This document shows, piece by piece, positions 1 to 11,577 of a DNA stretch of 64,000 nt; the first letter of the stretch is position 1; every line of letters begins with the position of its first letter. Source of the DNA: Micromonospora ferruginea (GTDB lineage: Bacteria; Actinomycetota; Actinomycetes; Mycobacteriales; Micromonosporaceae). The position numbers were made by a program, and so were the translations under genes. The notes beneath the pieces are model-generated. The model was not told the DNA's origin and searched no databases. It worked only from the letters and a program-made list of their open reading frames with translations. The stretch lies in assembly GCF_013694245.2 (NCBI RefSeq), contig NZ_CP059322.2, forward strand, positions 5,401,001 through 5,465,000, read 5' to 3'.

Positions 1-1
1 G

Positions 2-280
2 CTGACCGACCGCGACATCGTGGTACGGGCGGTGGCCGAGCGCGCCGACCCGGGCACCACCACGATCGGGTCGATCATCACCCGCGAGGTCGTCATGATC
101 GAGCAGCACTGCACGGCGAGCGAGGCGGCCGCGTTGATGCGCGAGCGCAACATCCGGCGGGTGCTGGTCTGCGACAACGAGCGGAAGCTGGTCGGCATCG
201 TCTCCCTGGGCGACCTGGCCATCCGACTGGACCCCGATTCGACCCTCAGCGACATCAGCCAGGCCCCACCCAACTCATGA
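2..280 (+). CDS. CBS-domain protein, 3' part only
   Basis: The reading frame is open from the window edge, so the 5' end is missing. The visible 92 or so residues cover the end of one CBS motif (LTDRDIVVRAVAE) and a second one ending RKLVGIVSLGDLA, followed by a short hydrophilic tail. CBS pairs bind adenosyl ligands and usually regulate a linked enzyme or act alone as stress proteins. With no other domain visible, the target cannot be named. The stop codon sits inside the palindromic repeat that follows. Confidence 0.85.
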   Translation: MTDRDIVVRAVAERADPGTTTIGSIITREVVMIEQHCTASEAAALMRERNIRRVLVCDNERKLVGIVSLGDLAIRLDPDSTLSDISQAPPNS

Positions 281-332
281 AAGGCGGGGCCCCCGCTTAA
301 CGCCTTCGGTAGAGGCGGGGGCCCCGCTTAAC
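279..332. repeat. Palindromic intergenic repeat, copy 1
   Basis: Two direct units, each a GC-rich palindrome ending CCCCGCTTAAC, are separated by GCCTTCGGTAGA. A copy in the opposite orientation lies at 2083-2136. I recall similar GGGGCCCC/TTAAC elements scattered through Micromonospora genomes, so this is probably a genus-wide dispersed element. It could also act as a bidirectional terminator after the CBS gene. Confidence 0.75.
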
Positions 333-372
333 ACCCCGCTCCGGCCCGGAGGCGGCCGGATAACCTCGACGC

Positions 373-798
373 ATGCCCGAGATGCCGACCAAGCTGGCCG
401 AGATCGTCGACGAGTTCGCCGCCGCCCCGCGCGACGTCGTGCTGGAGATGCTGCTGGAATTCGCCGACGTGATCCCGCCCCTGCCGGAGGGGACCGACCG
501 GGAGGCGTTGGAGCAGGTCCCCGAGTGCCAGACCGCGTTCTTCCTGCGCGCCGAGGTGAACGCGGACAAGACGGTGAGCACGGTCTTCGACTGCCCGCCG
601 GAGGCGCCGACCACCCGCGCGTTCGCCGGCATCCTCGCCGAAGGGCTGGCCGGCGCGAGCGCCGAGGAGGTGCTGGCCGTCCCGGACGATCTCTACCAGC
701 GGATGGGCCTGGCCCAGGCGATCAGCCCGCTCCGGGTCCGCGGCGGCACCGCCATCCTCGCCCGGCTCAAGCGCCAGGTCCGGGAACAGATCGCCTGA
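373..798 (+). CDS. SufE family Fe-S cluster assembly protein
   Basis: 141 residues, the usual size of a SufE-fold protein. SufE accepts persulfide sulfur from a cysteine desulfurase and passes it to the Fe-S scaffold. The fold is recognised from LAEIVDEFAAAPRDVVLEMLL near the start, the acceptor-cysteine segment VPECQTAFFLR at about 48-58 and the conserved end PLRVRGGTAILARLKRQV. The start is supported by the family N terminus MPTKLAEIVDEF. No desulfurase or suf operon is present in the window, so its donor must be encoded elsewhere. Confidence 0.85.
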   Translation: MPEMPTKLAEIVDEFAAAPRDVVLEMLLEFADVIPPLPEGTDREALEQVPECQTAFFLRAEVNADKTVSTVFDCPPEAPTTRAFAGILAEGLAGASAEEVLAVPDDLYQRMGLAQAISPLRVRGGTAILARLKRQVREQIA

Positions 799-818
799 CC
801 TGCGGGTTGTCGCTGGAC

Positions 819-1451
819 ATGGAGATCGAGATCTACGCCGACGTCGCCTGCCCCTGGTGCTGGATCGGCAAGCGCCGCCTGGAGCAGGCCATCGAGTCGT
901 ACGACGGCAAGGTGACCGTCCGGTACCGGCCGTTCCAGCTCGACCCGACGCCGGTGACCGAGCCGAGGCCGTTGCTCGACGCGCTGGGCGACAAGTTCGG
1001 CGGCCGGGACAAGGCCGACCAGATGGCCGCCCACGTCTCCGGGATCGCCGCCGGCGCGGGTCTGGACCTGCGGTTCGACCAAGCGGTGGCGGCGAACACG
1101 TTCGACGCACACCGGCTGGTGCGCTTCGCCGCCGAGCGGGGGCGCGCCGACGAGATGGTCGAGCGGCTCTACCGGGCGCACTTCGCCGACGGTCTCGACG
1201 TCGGGTCGATCGACGTGCTGGTCACGCTCGCCACCGAGGTCGGGCTGGACGAGACCGAGGCGCGCGGTTATCTGGAGTCGAACCTCGGCCGCCGCGAGGT
1301 GGCCGCCGAGCTGACCGCCGCACACCAACTCGGCGTCTCCAGCGTCCCGACCTTCGTGCTGGCCGGGAAGTACGCGGTCACCGGCGCCCAGGAGCCGGAG
1401 ACGATGCTCGCCGCGCTGCGCGAGGTGGCCCAGCGGGAGGCGGCCGGGTGA
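819..1451 (+). CDS. DsbA family (FrnE-like) thiol oxidoreductase
   Basis: 210 residues with a thioredoxin fold and an inserted helical domain. The redox motif CPWC lies at residues 11-14 in MEIEIYADVACPWCWIGKRRLE, and the cis-proline segment is GVSSVPTFVLAGKYAVTGAQ near the C terminus, as in FrnE/2-hydroxychromene isomerase-like cytosolic DsbA proteins. No signal peptide is seen, so it is probably cytoplasmic. I chose the ATG at 819 because the longer frame upstream is the sufE shadow. It follows sufE by 20 bases and is probably cotranscribed with it. Confidence 0.88.
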   Translation: MEIEIYADVACPWCWIGKRRLEQAIESYDGKVTVRYRPFQLDPTPVTEPRPLLDALGDKFGGRDKADQMAAHVSGIAAGAGLDLRFDQAVAANTFDAHRLVRFAAERGRADEMVERLYRAHFADGLDVGSIDVLVTLATEVGLDETEARGYLESNLGRREVAAELTAAHQLGVSSVPTFVLAGKYAVTGAQEPETMLAALREVAQREAAG

Positions 1452-1452
1452 T

Positions 1453-1466
1453 GTTTCACGTGGAAC
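1453..1466. promoter_or_regulatory. parS-like ParB site (one mismatch)
   Basis: GTTTCACGTGGAAC differs from the perfect site GTTTCACGTGAAAC found six times in this window by one base. It lies directly after the stop of the DsbA-type gene, about 25 kb from oriC on the gyrase side and 32 kb from the parAB sites. Single-mismatch parS sites are used in streptomycetes, so ParB binding is plausible. Confidence 0.7.
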
Positions 1467-1487
1467 AAGATCGATGCGAATGAGGCC

Positions 1488-2039
1488 CTAGGCCGGCCTG
1501 GCCAGGTCCTCCACCACCCTCGCTCCGGGCAGCGCGCCGAGCGCCGGCCCGGGCAGGGCGATCTTGCTGTGGCGTACACCCGATCCGATGATCACGTGCG
1601 GCGTGGCGATCACCCGCGAGTCGACCAGGATCGGCCACTCCTCGGGCAGCCCGATCGGGGTGATCCCGCCGTATTCCATGCCGGTCAGCTCCACCGCCTC
1701 GGCCATCGGCGCGAAGCTCGCCTTGCGGACGTCGAGCAGCTTGCGGACCACGCCGTTCACGTCGGCCCGGGTGGTGGCGAGCACGATGCAGGCGGCGTAG
1801 CGGGTCTCGCCGCCCCGCTTACCGGCGACCACCACGCAGTTGGCCGACTCGTCCAGCCCCACCTCGTACGCCGCGCAGAAGGCCGCGGTGTCGGCCAGCT
1901 CGGCGTCGATCGGGGCGACCAGCACCTCGTTCACGTCGACCGGCGCCTCGTCCGGCCAGCGCTCCACGGCCGCGGCGACCGGCGGGGCCAACAGGTCCAG
2001 CCGGACCCGGGCCGGCTCCGTCTTCAGCGTTCCCATCAC
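1488..2039 (-). CDS. YbaK/EbsC family aminoacyl-tRNA deacylase-like protein
   Basis: 183 residues matching the YbaK/ProX fold, whose members hydrolyse mischarged Cys-, Pro- or Ala-tRNA. Recognisable features are the segment DESANCVVVAGKRGGETRYAACIVLATTRAD, the lysine-containing RKLLDVRKASFAP (the catalytic lysine region) and the glycine-rich YGGITPIGLPEEWPILVD. The start is either GTG at 2039 or the adjacent ATG at 2036. A purine-rich stretch at about 2047-2051 suits the GTG slightly better. The substrate is not inferable. Confidence 0.85.
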   Translation of the reverse strand: MMGTLKTEPARVRLDLLAPPVAAAVERWPDEAPVDVNEVLVAPIDAELADTAAFCAAYEVGLDESANCVVVAGKRGGETRYAACIVLATTRADVNGVVRKLLDVRKASFAPMAEAVELTGMEYGGITPIGLPEEWPILVDSRVIATPHVIIGSGVRHSKIALPGPALGALPGARVVEDLARPA

Positions 2040-2082
2040 GGGGCGATCCTTGCACCTGCACCGGCCGCCCGCTCACCGCGCG

Positions 2083-2136
2083 GTTAAGCGGGGCCCCCTC
2101 CTCTACCGAATCCGTTAACCGGGGCCCCCGCCTTAC
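2083..2136. repeat. Palindromic intergenic repeat, copy 2 (inverted)
   Basis: Reverse-complement copy of the element at 279-332, with most positions conserved. The core TTCGGTAGAGG and the flanking GGGGGCCCCG palindromes are shared. Its outer end overlaps the stop codon of the small minus-strand gene at 2133-2291. The two copies bracket the sufE, dsbA-like and ybaK-like genes. Confidence 0.75.
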
Positions 2137-2291
2137 ACCTCGGTGAGCTGGCGCCGCTGCGGCACCTCGGGGCGGTTCGCCTCGGCGTCCTGGATCCCGT
2201 GCCGGACGCCGACCCGGATCACGCCGTAGAGGAAGACGAAGCCGAAGACGTAGAGCACGATGGTGGCGACGAAGACCAGCATGGACTTCAC
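2133..2291 (-). CDS. Small single-pass membrane protein, 52 aa
   Basis: A GTG-initiated frame encodes MKSMLVFVATIVLYVFGFVF followed by LYGVIRVGVRHGIQDAEANR and a short polar tail ending QLTEV. Residues 4-24 form one strongly hydrophobic helix, then a basic and amphipathic segment. No domain is recognised. Length, codon use and the helix-plus-tail design resemble short actinobacterial membrane proteins. The ribosome-binding site is weak, and the stop codon overlaps the palindromic repeat. Confidence 0.6.
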   Translation of the reverse strand: MKSMLVFVATIVLYVFGFVFLYGVIRVGVRHGIQDAEANRPEVPQRRQLTEV

Positions 2292-2319
2292 GCTAGGCCG
2301 ACCGGAACGCGACCGACCC

Positions 2320-3111
2320 TCACCTTCGGCCCGTTCCCCCGTACGTGTGAGCGAGGTGGTCCGCCCAGGTGCGGGTGCCCGTAGGCGTGGCGGTCGTGGT
2401 GAGCGCGCCGGCCCGCAACTCCCGGCCGAGCCGCCCCGGGATCCGGATCGGCAGCAGCGGCCGGCGGGACCGGCGGGCCGCGAGCCAGGCCCGGGCAGCC
2501 TCGTCGAAGCGGAGCACCTCGGGACCGCCGAAGTCCTCCACCCGGTGCGACGGGCCGGCGAGCAGCAGCACCGCGAGCCGGTCGGCCACCTCGCCGGGGT
2601 CGACCGGCTGGGCGAGCACCGCCCGGTCCCCGATCACCGGGCCCAACCGGCTCGCGCCGGCCAGCAGTTCCGCCAGGAAGCCGGGGAACTGGGTGGCCCG
2701 CAGCACGCTCCACGGCACCGCGCCGGCGGCGATCACCTGCTCGGCGGCGAGCTTGTGCCGGTAGTAGCCGAGCGGCACCCGGTCGACGCCGACGATCGAG
2801 ACGTACACCAGGTGCCGGACCCCGGCGTGGCCGGCGGCCACGGTCAGCCGGCGGGTGCCGAGCACGTCGATCTGGTGGGTACGCCGGTTCGGCGACGAGG
2901 CCAGGTGCAGCACCGCGTCCATCCCGGCGACCGCCTCGGCCAGTCCGGCGCCGGTGGCCAGGTCGGCGGCCATCCACTCGACGCCCTCGCCGTCACCCTC
3001 GCCGGCGCCGGGCCGGCGGCTCACCGCCCGCAGCGTGAACCCCTCGTCCCGCAGCCGCGGCACGGCCACCCGCCCGAGTCGTCCGGTCGCCCCGGTCACC
3101 AACACCCGCAT
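2320..3111 (-). CDS. NAD(P)-binding NmrA-like reductase (atypical SDR)
   Basis: 263 residues. The N terminus MRVLVTGATGRLGRVAVPRL carries the GxxGxxG dinucleotide-binding loop at residues 7-13, followed by a Rossmann pattern (LHLASSPNRRTHQIDVLGTRRL, VYVSIVGVDRVPLGYYRHKL). The YxxxK-like YYRHK is present. The C-terminal part is of the NmrA/extended SDR type, so it may act on quinones or as a redox sensor. The ATG at 3111 is chosen over the GTG at 3117 because GGGAGG at about 3121-3126 is well spaced only for the ATG. Confidence 0.85.
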   Translation of the reverse strand: MRVLVTGATGRLGRVAVPRLRDEGFTLRAVSRRPGAGEGDGEGVEWMAADLATGAGLAEAVAGMDAVLHLASSPNRRTHQIDVLGTRRLTVAAGHAGVRHLVYVSIVGVDRVPLGYYRHKLAAEQVIAAGAVPWSVLRATQFPGFLAELLAGASRLGPVIGDRAVLAQPVDPGEVADRLAVLLLAGPSHRVEDFGGPEVLRFDEAARAWLAARRSRRPLLPIRIPGRLGRELRAGALTTTATPTGTRTWADHLAHTYGGTGRR

Positions 3112-3326
3112 CGCCACATCCTCCCGCTCGGTAGCCGCGCGGCCGTCCGCTCCACGCCGGTCGAGTCCCCGTTCCCGAGCCGGTCGAGTCCCCCTGTCCG
3201 GTGCCGTTCGAGTTCGGCCGGACAGGGGACGGAACAGCGGCGAGGATCGTGACCGGCCGCGGGGAGCGGGCCGCGCGGCGGCCGGACCGCTCGGCGCGAG
3301 GGCCGGGCCGCGCTGAAGGAGGGTCT

Positions 3327-3386
3327 ACTTTTCCGCGTGATACCTCTGAGTCATAGATATGACCGAGAGGTATAACCGAGAAAAGT
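3327..3386. promoter_or_regulatory. Long AT-rich three-block inverted repeat
   Basis: Nested arms pair perfectly in three blocks: ACTTTTC (3327-3333) with GAAAAGT (3380-3386), ATACCTCT (3340-3347) with AGAGGTAT (3366-3373), and GTCAT (3350-3354) with ATGAC (3359-3363), with loop AGAT. It is strikingly AT-rich against its surroundings. It lies about 215 bases upstream of the NmrA-like gene, so it may be a regulator-binding dyad for that promoter. No protein coding is seen across 3112-3462. Confidence 0.6.
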
Positions 3387-3411
3387 GATGCCTTCTTCTG
3401 AGGGGCATCAC
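3385..3411 (-). terminator. Rho-independent terminator of the MFS gene
   Basis: The minus-strand transcript forms the stem GTGATGCC/GGCATCAC and then runs into TTTTCTC, a classical stem plus U-tract. It lies 52 bases past the stop of the MFS transporter. Confidence 0.7.
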
Positions 3412-3462
3412 GCTGCGTCAACACATCCGTCCGGCCCCGTCGGGCGCCGACCCCACCGCCGG

Positions 3463-4839
3463 TCAGCCGGCCGGCCGGGGCGCCACGCGGCCGGCGAGCA
3501 GCAGGCCGAGGAGTCCGCACCCGGCCGCGACCGCCAGGGTGACCGCGTAGCTCGCCGGGCCGGGCGACGCGCCGGTGGCCAGCACCGCCCCGGTCAACGC
3601 CAGCACGGTGGCGGCCGCCAGGGAGTCGCCCAACTGCAACGCCGAGGAGTTCCGGCCCTGCTCGGCCGGCGCGGACAACTCCAGCGTGAGCACCGACAGC
3701 GACGGGTAGAGCAGGCCCATGCCCAGGCCGGCGACCGCCCAGGCGAACACCGCCGGTGCCACCGGGATCCCCGGCAGCAGCGCCGACGCGACGCCCGCCG
3801 TGCCGACGGCGATGCAGGCCAGACCGGCCCGGGGCAGGGTGGCGGTGGAGCGGGGCGCGGCGATCCGGCCCTGGATCCACGAACCCGCCGACCAGGAGAG
3901 CGCCCCGACGGTCAGCACCAGCCCGGCGCCGGTGGGCGAGAAGCCGCGCTCCCGGGAGAGCATCAGCGGGATCACCACCTCGGCGCCGACGAACGCCGCC
4001 GACGCCAGGCCACGCAGGCCGATCACCGTAGGCAGCCCGCGCGCCGCCCGCAGGAACCCCGGCGGCAACAACCGGGGTACGCAGACGAGCAACCCGGCCA
4101 GCGCCGCCGCGACGAAGCCGGCGGCGAGCACGCCGCGCTGCTGCCCCCCGTGGTGCAGCAGTGCGGCGCTCGCCCCCGCCCCGCAGGCCCAGCCCACCCG
4201 CGCCAGCGCCCCGGCCGGTGGGCGGGTGGGCACGGTGCCGGCCAGCGACCGCAGCCCCGGCTGGATCAGCAGCACCGCCGGCACCGCGACCGCCGGCACC
4301 GCGAGGAACACCCACCGCCAGCCCAGGTACTCCACGATCAGGCCGGCCAGCGCCGGCCCGACCAGCGACGGCACCACCCAGGCCGCCGCGAACGCGGCGA
4401 ACATCCGCCGCCGCAGCCGCTCCGGGTACGCGTGCCCGACGATCACGTAGAGCGCCACCGACAGCAGGCCCGAGCCGAAGCCCTGCACCACCCGGCCGGC
4501 GACCAGCACGCCCATCCCGGTGGCGGCACCCGCCAGCGCCAGCCCGGCGACGAACCAGGCCACGCCGTGCCACATGGCCGGACGGGGCCCCCGTGCGTCG
4601 CACCAGATGCCGGACGCCACCATCGCCACCACCCCGGAGGCGAACGGTCCACCGAACGCCAGCGCGTACAGGCCGAGGCCGTCCAGGCTCCGGGCCACCG
4701 TCGGCATCGCCGTGCCCACCGCGAGGGCCTCGAACGCGAGCAGCGACACCAGGGCGACACTGCCCACGGTCATCGCCCGCAGGCCCGGCGACCACAGGCC
4801 GTCCGCGGAGGTCCCGGGCGTGGCGGTGGCGGTCGTCAT
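3463..4839 (-). CDS. MFS transporter, probable drug or toxicant exporter
   Basis: 458 residues with about 12 to 14 hydrophobic segments. Residues 15-60 (RAMTVGSVALVSLLAFEALAV, then GTAMPTVARSL) match the first helices of multidrug exporters, and GRVVQGFGSGLLSVALYVIVG is the motif C-like region of helices 4-5. It acts in the cytoplasmic membrane by proton antiport. The start ATG follows closely on a promoter with a SoxR-like dyad, which suggests induction by redox-active compounds. The substrate is unknown. Confidence 0.9.
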   Translation of the reverse strand: MTTATATPGTSADGLWSPGLRAMTVGSVALVSLLAFEALAVGTAMPTVARSLDGLGLYALAFGGPFASGVVAMVASGIWCDARGPRPAMWHGVAWFVAGLALAGAATGMGVLVAGRVVQGFGSGLLSVALYVIVGHAYPERLRRRMFAAFAAAWVVPSLVGPALAGLIVEYLGWRWVFLAVPAVAVPAVLLIQPGLRSLAGTVPTRPPAGALARVGWACGAGASAALLHHGGQQRGVLAAGFVAAALAGLLVCVPRLLPPGFLRAARGLPTVIGLRGLASAAFVGAEVVIPLMLSRERGFSPTGAGLVLTVGALSWSAGSWIQGRIAAPRSTATLPRAGLACIAVGTAGVASALLPGIPVAPAVFAWAVAGLGMGLLYPSLSVLTLELSAPAEQGRNSSALQLGDSLAAATVLALTGAVLATGASPGPASYAVTLAVAAGCGLLGLLLAGRVAPRPAG

Positions 4840-4846
4840 GGGCTCC

Positions 4847-4877
4847 AGCCTGGTTCCTCAACCGTGGTTGAGGTCAA
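4847..4877 (-). promoter_or_regulatory. Promoter with SoxR-type operator
   Basis: On the minus strand, TTGACC (4877-4872) and CAGGCT (4852-4847) are separated by 19 bases, the over-long spacing typical of MerR-family promoters. The spacer is filled by the dyad at 4856-4873, CCTCAACC-GT-GGTTGAGG on the plus strand. This 18-bp shape, beginning CCTCAA and ending TTGAGG, is that of SoxR boxes. Only seven bases separate the -10 from the ATG, so the mRNA would be leaderless or nearly so. No soxR gene is in the window. Confidence 0.65.
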
Positions 4878-4894
4878 CTGTGGGCCCGGTCTCG

Positions 4895-5155
4895 TCAGGC
4901 GGTCTCCAACGCCTCGCCGACGCCCTTGGCCAGGCCGGAGGCGTGCTGGTCGGCGAGGACGTGCCCGGCGGTGATGACCAGGGCGAGCGGCCACTCGATA
5001 ACCTGCAACGCGGCGAGCACCCCGATGCCGGCGTAGTAGGCCAGCTTGTCCGGCGGGGGCACGGCCACCTCGCCCAGCAGCGGGACGTCCACCCGTCGGC
5101 TGTACGCCCGGACCGTCTCCCGTGCTCCGCTCATGTGTCGCGTCAGCGTGCTCAT
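4895..5155 (-). CDS. Small membrane protein, 86 aa, unknown function
   Basis: The frame starts MSTLTRHMSGARETVRAYSR, continues through a basic segment, and has one hydrophobic helix at about 40-66 (YYAGIGVLAALQVIEWPLAL). It ends LAKGVGEALETA. The ATG at 5155 has GGGAGG five bases upstream. I do not recognise a family. It is divergent from the large P-type ATPase and shares its 150-bp promoter region, which hints at co-regulation. Confidence 0.7.
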   Translation of the reverse strand: MSTLTRHMSGARETVRAYSRRVDVPLLGEVAVPPPDKLAYYAGIGVLAALQVIEWPLALVITAGHVLADQHASGLAKGVGEALETA

Positions 5156-5207
5156 CCCTGCCTCCCCCGGTTGCGACGACGCATCGACCCGGCATTCCAC
5201 CGCCCCC

Positions 5208-5266
5208 GGCGTCCATGCCCCGGGCAGCGGGGAAACTTCCCCCACCCAGGGGGCATAACGGACGCC
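5208..5266. promoter_or_regulatory. Nested inverted repeats in divergent promoter region
   Basis: GGCGTCC at 5208-5214 faces GGACGCC ending at 5266, and inside lies the near-palindrome GGGGAA-AC-TTCCCC (5229-5242). CATAAC at about 5254-5259 could be a -10 hexamer for the ATPase gene. This is a candidate operator region shared by the 86-aa membrane protein and the ATPase. Confidence 0.35.
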
Positions 5267-5308
5267 GCGCCGGGAAGTCGGGCCGCCGGGACGAATCCGG
5301 GAGGCGAG

Positions 5309-9778
<4,470 letters not shown>

Positions 9779-9785
9779 CCGGCGC

Positions 9786-10757
9786 TCAGTGCCAGGTCGC
9801 GGCGGCCCGGCGCAGCCGGTCGTTGATGGCCCGACCGACCCCTTCGTCGGGCACCGGCTCGGCGACGATCGCGGTGACCCCGGCGGCGTCGAGCCGGTGC
9901 AGCGCGTCGAAGAGCCGCGCCGCGGCCGCGGTCAGGTCGCCGTCGGGCGAGAGCACCTCCACCGCCGCCCAGTCGCCGTCCGCCGGTGGCTTCCGGAAGG
10001 CCAGGAATCCCCGCCGGCCGCCGTCGTGCTCGGCCGACGTGCCCAACCGCAGCGGGGTACGCGGCGCGTAGTGCGCGGCAAGCGTCCCGGGCGCGACCGG
10101 CTGGCCGGAGCTGCCCTGACGTACCTCGACCGGCCCGACCGCCTCGATCAGCGCCTCCACCGGCAGCGCGCCGAGCCGGAGCACCACCGGCCGTTCGCCC
10201 CGCGCGTCCACGATCGTCGACTCGATGCCGCAGCGGGTGGGCCCGCCGTCGAGCACCACGTCCACCGCGCCGCCCAGCCCGGCCACCACGTGCTCGGCCC
10301 GGGTGGGGCTGAGCTGCCCGAACCGGTTGGCGCTCGGCGCGGCGACCGGCACCCCGGCGGCAGCGATCAGCGCCCGGGCGGCCGGCTCGTCGGGCACCCG
10401 GACCGCCATCGTGTCCAGGCCGGAGGTGACGATCGGCGGGATCGCGGCGGGCCGGTCCACGATCAGCGTGAGCGGGCCGGGCCAGAACCGCTCGACCAGC
10501 GCGGCCACGGCCGGCGGCACCGCGCCGACGAGCGCCGGCAGGTCGGCGGCGTCGGCCAGGTGGCTGATCAGCGGGTCGAAGCTGGGCCGGGCCTTCGCCT
10601 CGAAGATCCGCGCGGCGGCGCGGGCGTCCAACGCGTTCGCGCCCAGCCCGTAGACGGTCTCGGTGGGGAAGGCGACCAGCCCGCCGGCGCGCAGGACGGC
10701 GGCGGCCTCGTCGATGCCACTGCCGGCCGGCAGGACGCGGGGAGATCCGGTGCTCAC
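9786..10757 (-). CDS. L-threonylcarbamoyladenylate synthase (Sua5 type)
   Basis: 323 residues, the long Sua5 form with a C-terminal domain rather than the short TsaC form. It makes threonylcarbamoyl-AMP from threonine, bicarbonate and ATP for the t6A modification of ANN-decoding tRNAs. The YrdC domain is shown by GLVAFPTETVYGLGANALD, ARPSFDPLISHL, FWPGPLTLIV and APSANRFGQLSPT. The C-terminal domain begins after about residue 215 with VAPGTLAAHYAPRTPL. Initiation is GTG. It is convergent with the P-type ATPase. Confidence 0.93.
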   Translation of the reverse strand: MSTGSPRVLPAGSGIDEAAAVLRAGGLVAFPTETVYGLGANALDARAAARIFEAKARPSFDPLISHLADAADLPALVGAVPPAVAALVERFWPGPLTLIVDRPAAIPPIVTSGLDTMAVRVPDEPAARALIAAAGVPVAAPSANRFGQLSPTRAEHVVAGLGGAVDVVLDGGPTRCGIESTIVDARGERPVVLRLGALPVEALIEAVGPVEVRQGSSGQPVAPGTLAAHYAPRTPLRLGTSAEHDGGRRGFLAFRKPPADGDWAAVEVLSPDGDLTAAAARLFDALHRLDAAGVTAIVAEPVPDEGVGRAINDRLRRAAATWH

Positions 10758-10796
10758 GCTCCGACGCTAGCCTGCTCCCGGTCACCGCTTCGGCGC

Positions 10797-10836
10797 GGCC
10801 CCGGCGGCCCCGGCGGCCCCGGCGGCCCCGGCGGCC
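10797..10836. repeat. Tandem 9-bp repeat
   Basis: Just over four copies of GGCCCCGGC lie in the space between the Sua5 gene and the winged-helix regulator upstream of it. It is noncoding on both strands as far as I can see. Confidence 0.75.
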
Positions 10837-10919
10837 CGCGTCGGTTCGCCGCTTCCGCCGGTTACCGCGTCCGCAGGTCGCCGTCTGGACGGCGGACGGG
10901 CGGGCCCGCACGCCGGCGG

Positions 10920-11513
10920 TCAGGTCTGCGGGTCGGAAGCGGGGTCGGCCGGGTCGGGCAGGGTGGGCGCGTCGGTGGGGTAGAGGCCGGCGGCGAAGCC
11001 GTACACCTGCTCGCCGGCGCGCGGGATCTGCGCGAATCGCCGGGCCAGCGCCTGCACCTCGGCCCAGAACTCGCGTACGTCCTCGATCGGGATGCGGGCG
11101 TGCACCAGCGTGCACCGCAGTTCGTCGGCGGCGTGCGCGGCGGCCGCCTCGGCCGCCGCCTCGGCGAGTCCGTTGATGCCGGCGGCGACCTGCTTGTCCT
11201 CCGGGCGGTGGAGCGCACCGACGTAGAAGGTGCGGGCCACGCGGCCGTAGAACCGCTCCTCGATCGCCCGGACCCGGCGGGTGCGCACCACCCGCAGCAG
11301 ACCGGCGTCGACCAGTTGGTTGACGTGGTAGGCCACGCTGCTCTTCGGCCGGTCGACGGCGGCGGCGAGTTCGTTGACCGTGGCCGCGCGCTCCAGGAGC
11401 AGTTCCAGGAGGGTGCCGCGCAGCGGGTCGGCGAGCGCCTTCAACTGCTCCGGGGCGGTGACCACGAGCAGGTCGTCGAGGTCGTAGTCCGGGATCCGCT
11501 GATTGACCGACAT
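10920..11513 (-). CDS. ArsR-type winged-helix transcriptional regulator
   Basis: 197 residues. The N-terminal half is a winged helix: LKALADPLRGTLLELLLERA, TVNELAAAVDRPKSSVAYHV (recognition helix) and LVDAGLLRVVRTRRVRAIEE (wing). The rest, through FYVGALHRPEDKQ and an alanine-rich helix, is of the HTH_20 / effector-helix type. It probably controls the divergent hydrolase gene, since the 64-bp intergenic region contains paired repeats. The C terminus is acidic and proline-rich. Confidence 0.87.
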   Translation of the reverse strand: MSVNQRIPDYDLDDLLVVTAPEQLKALADPLRGTLLELLLERAATVNELAAAVDRPKSSVAYHVNQLVDAGLLRVVRTRRVRAIEERFYGRVARTFYVGALHRPEDKQVAAGINGLAEAAAEAAAAHAADELRCTLVHARIPIEDVREFWAEVQALARRFAQIPRAGEQVYGFAAGLYPTDAPTLPDPADPASDPQT

Positions 11514-11529
11514 TTCTCGACCGTTCTAA

Positions 11530-11556
11530 GATTCTGGTTCGTTCGATGATTCTGGT
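11530..11556. promoter_or_regulatory. Direct repeat in divergent promoter
   Basis: GATTCTGGT occurs at 11530-11538 and again at 11548-11556, an 18-bp period (two helical turns would be about 21). The repeats lie between the divergent winged-helix regulator and the hydrolase. They are a plausible regulator-binding pair overlapping one or both promoters. Confidence 0.4.
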
Positions 11557-11577
11557 CCGACAGTCAGGAGTCTAGAG

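Noticed and set aside
2260..3252. 330-aa plus-strand frame opposite the NmrA-like gene
   Set aside because: An antisense shadow rich in Arg, Gly and His, with no start signal. The minus strand encodes a clear Rossmann protein.
4520..5308. Upstream extension of the P-type ATPase frame
   Set aside because: The extension is antisense to the MFS and small membrane genes and has no protein-like sequence. The ATG at 5309 with GGGAGG is a clear start.
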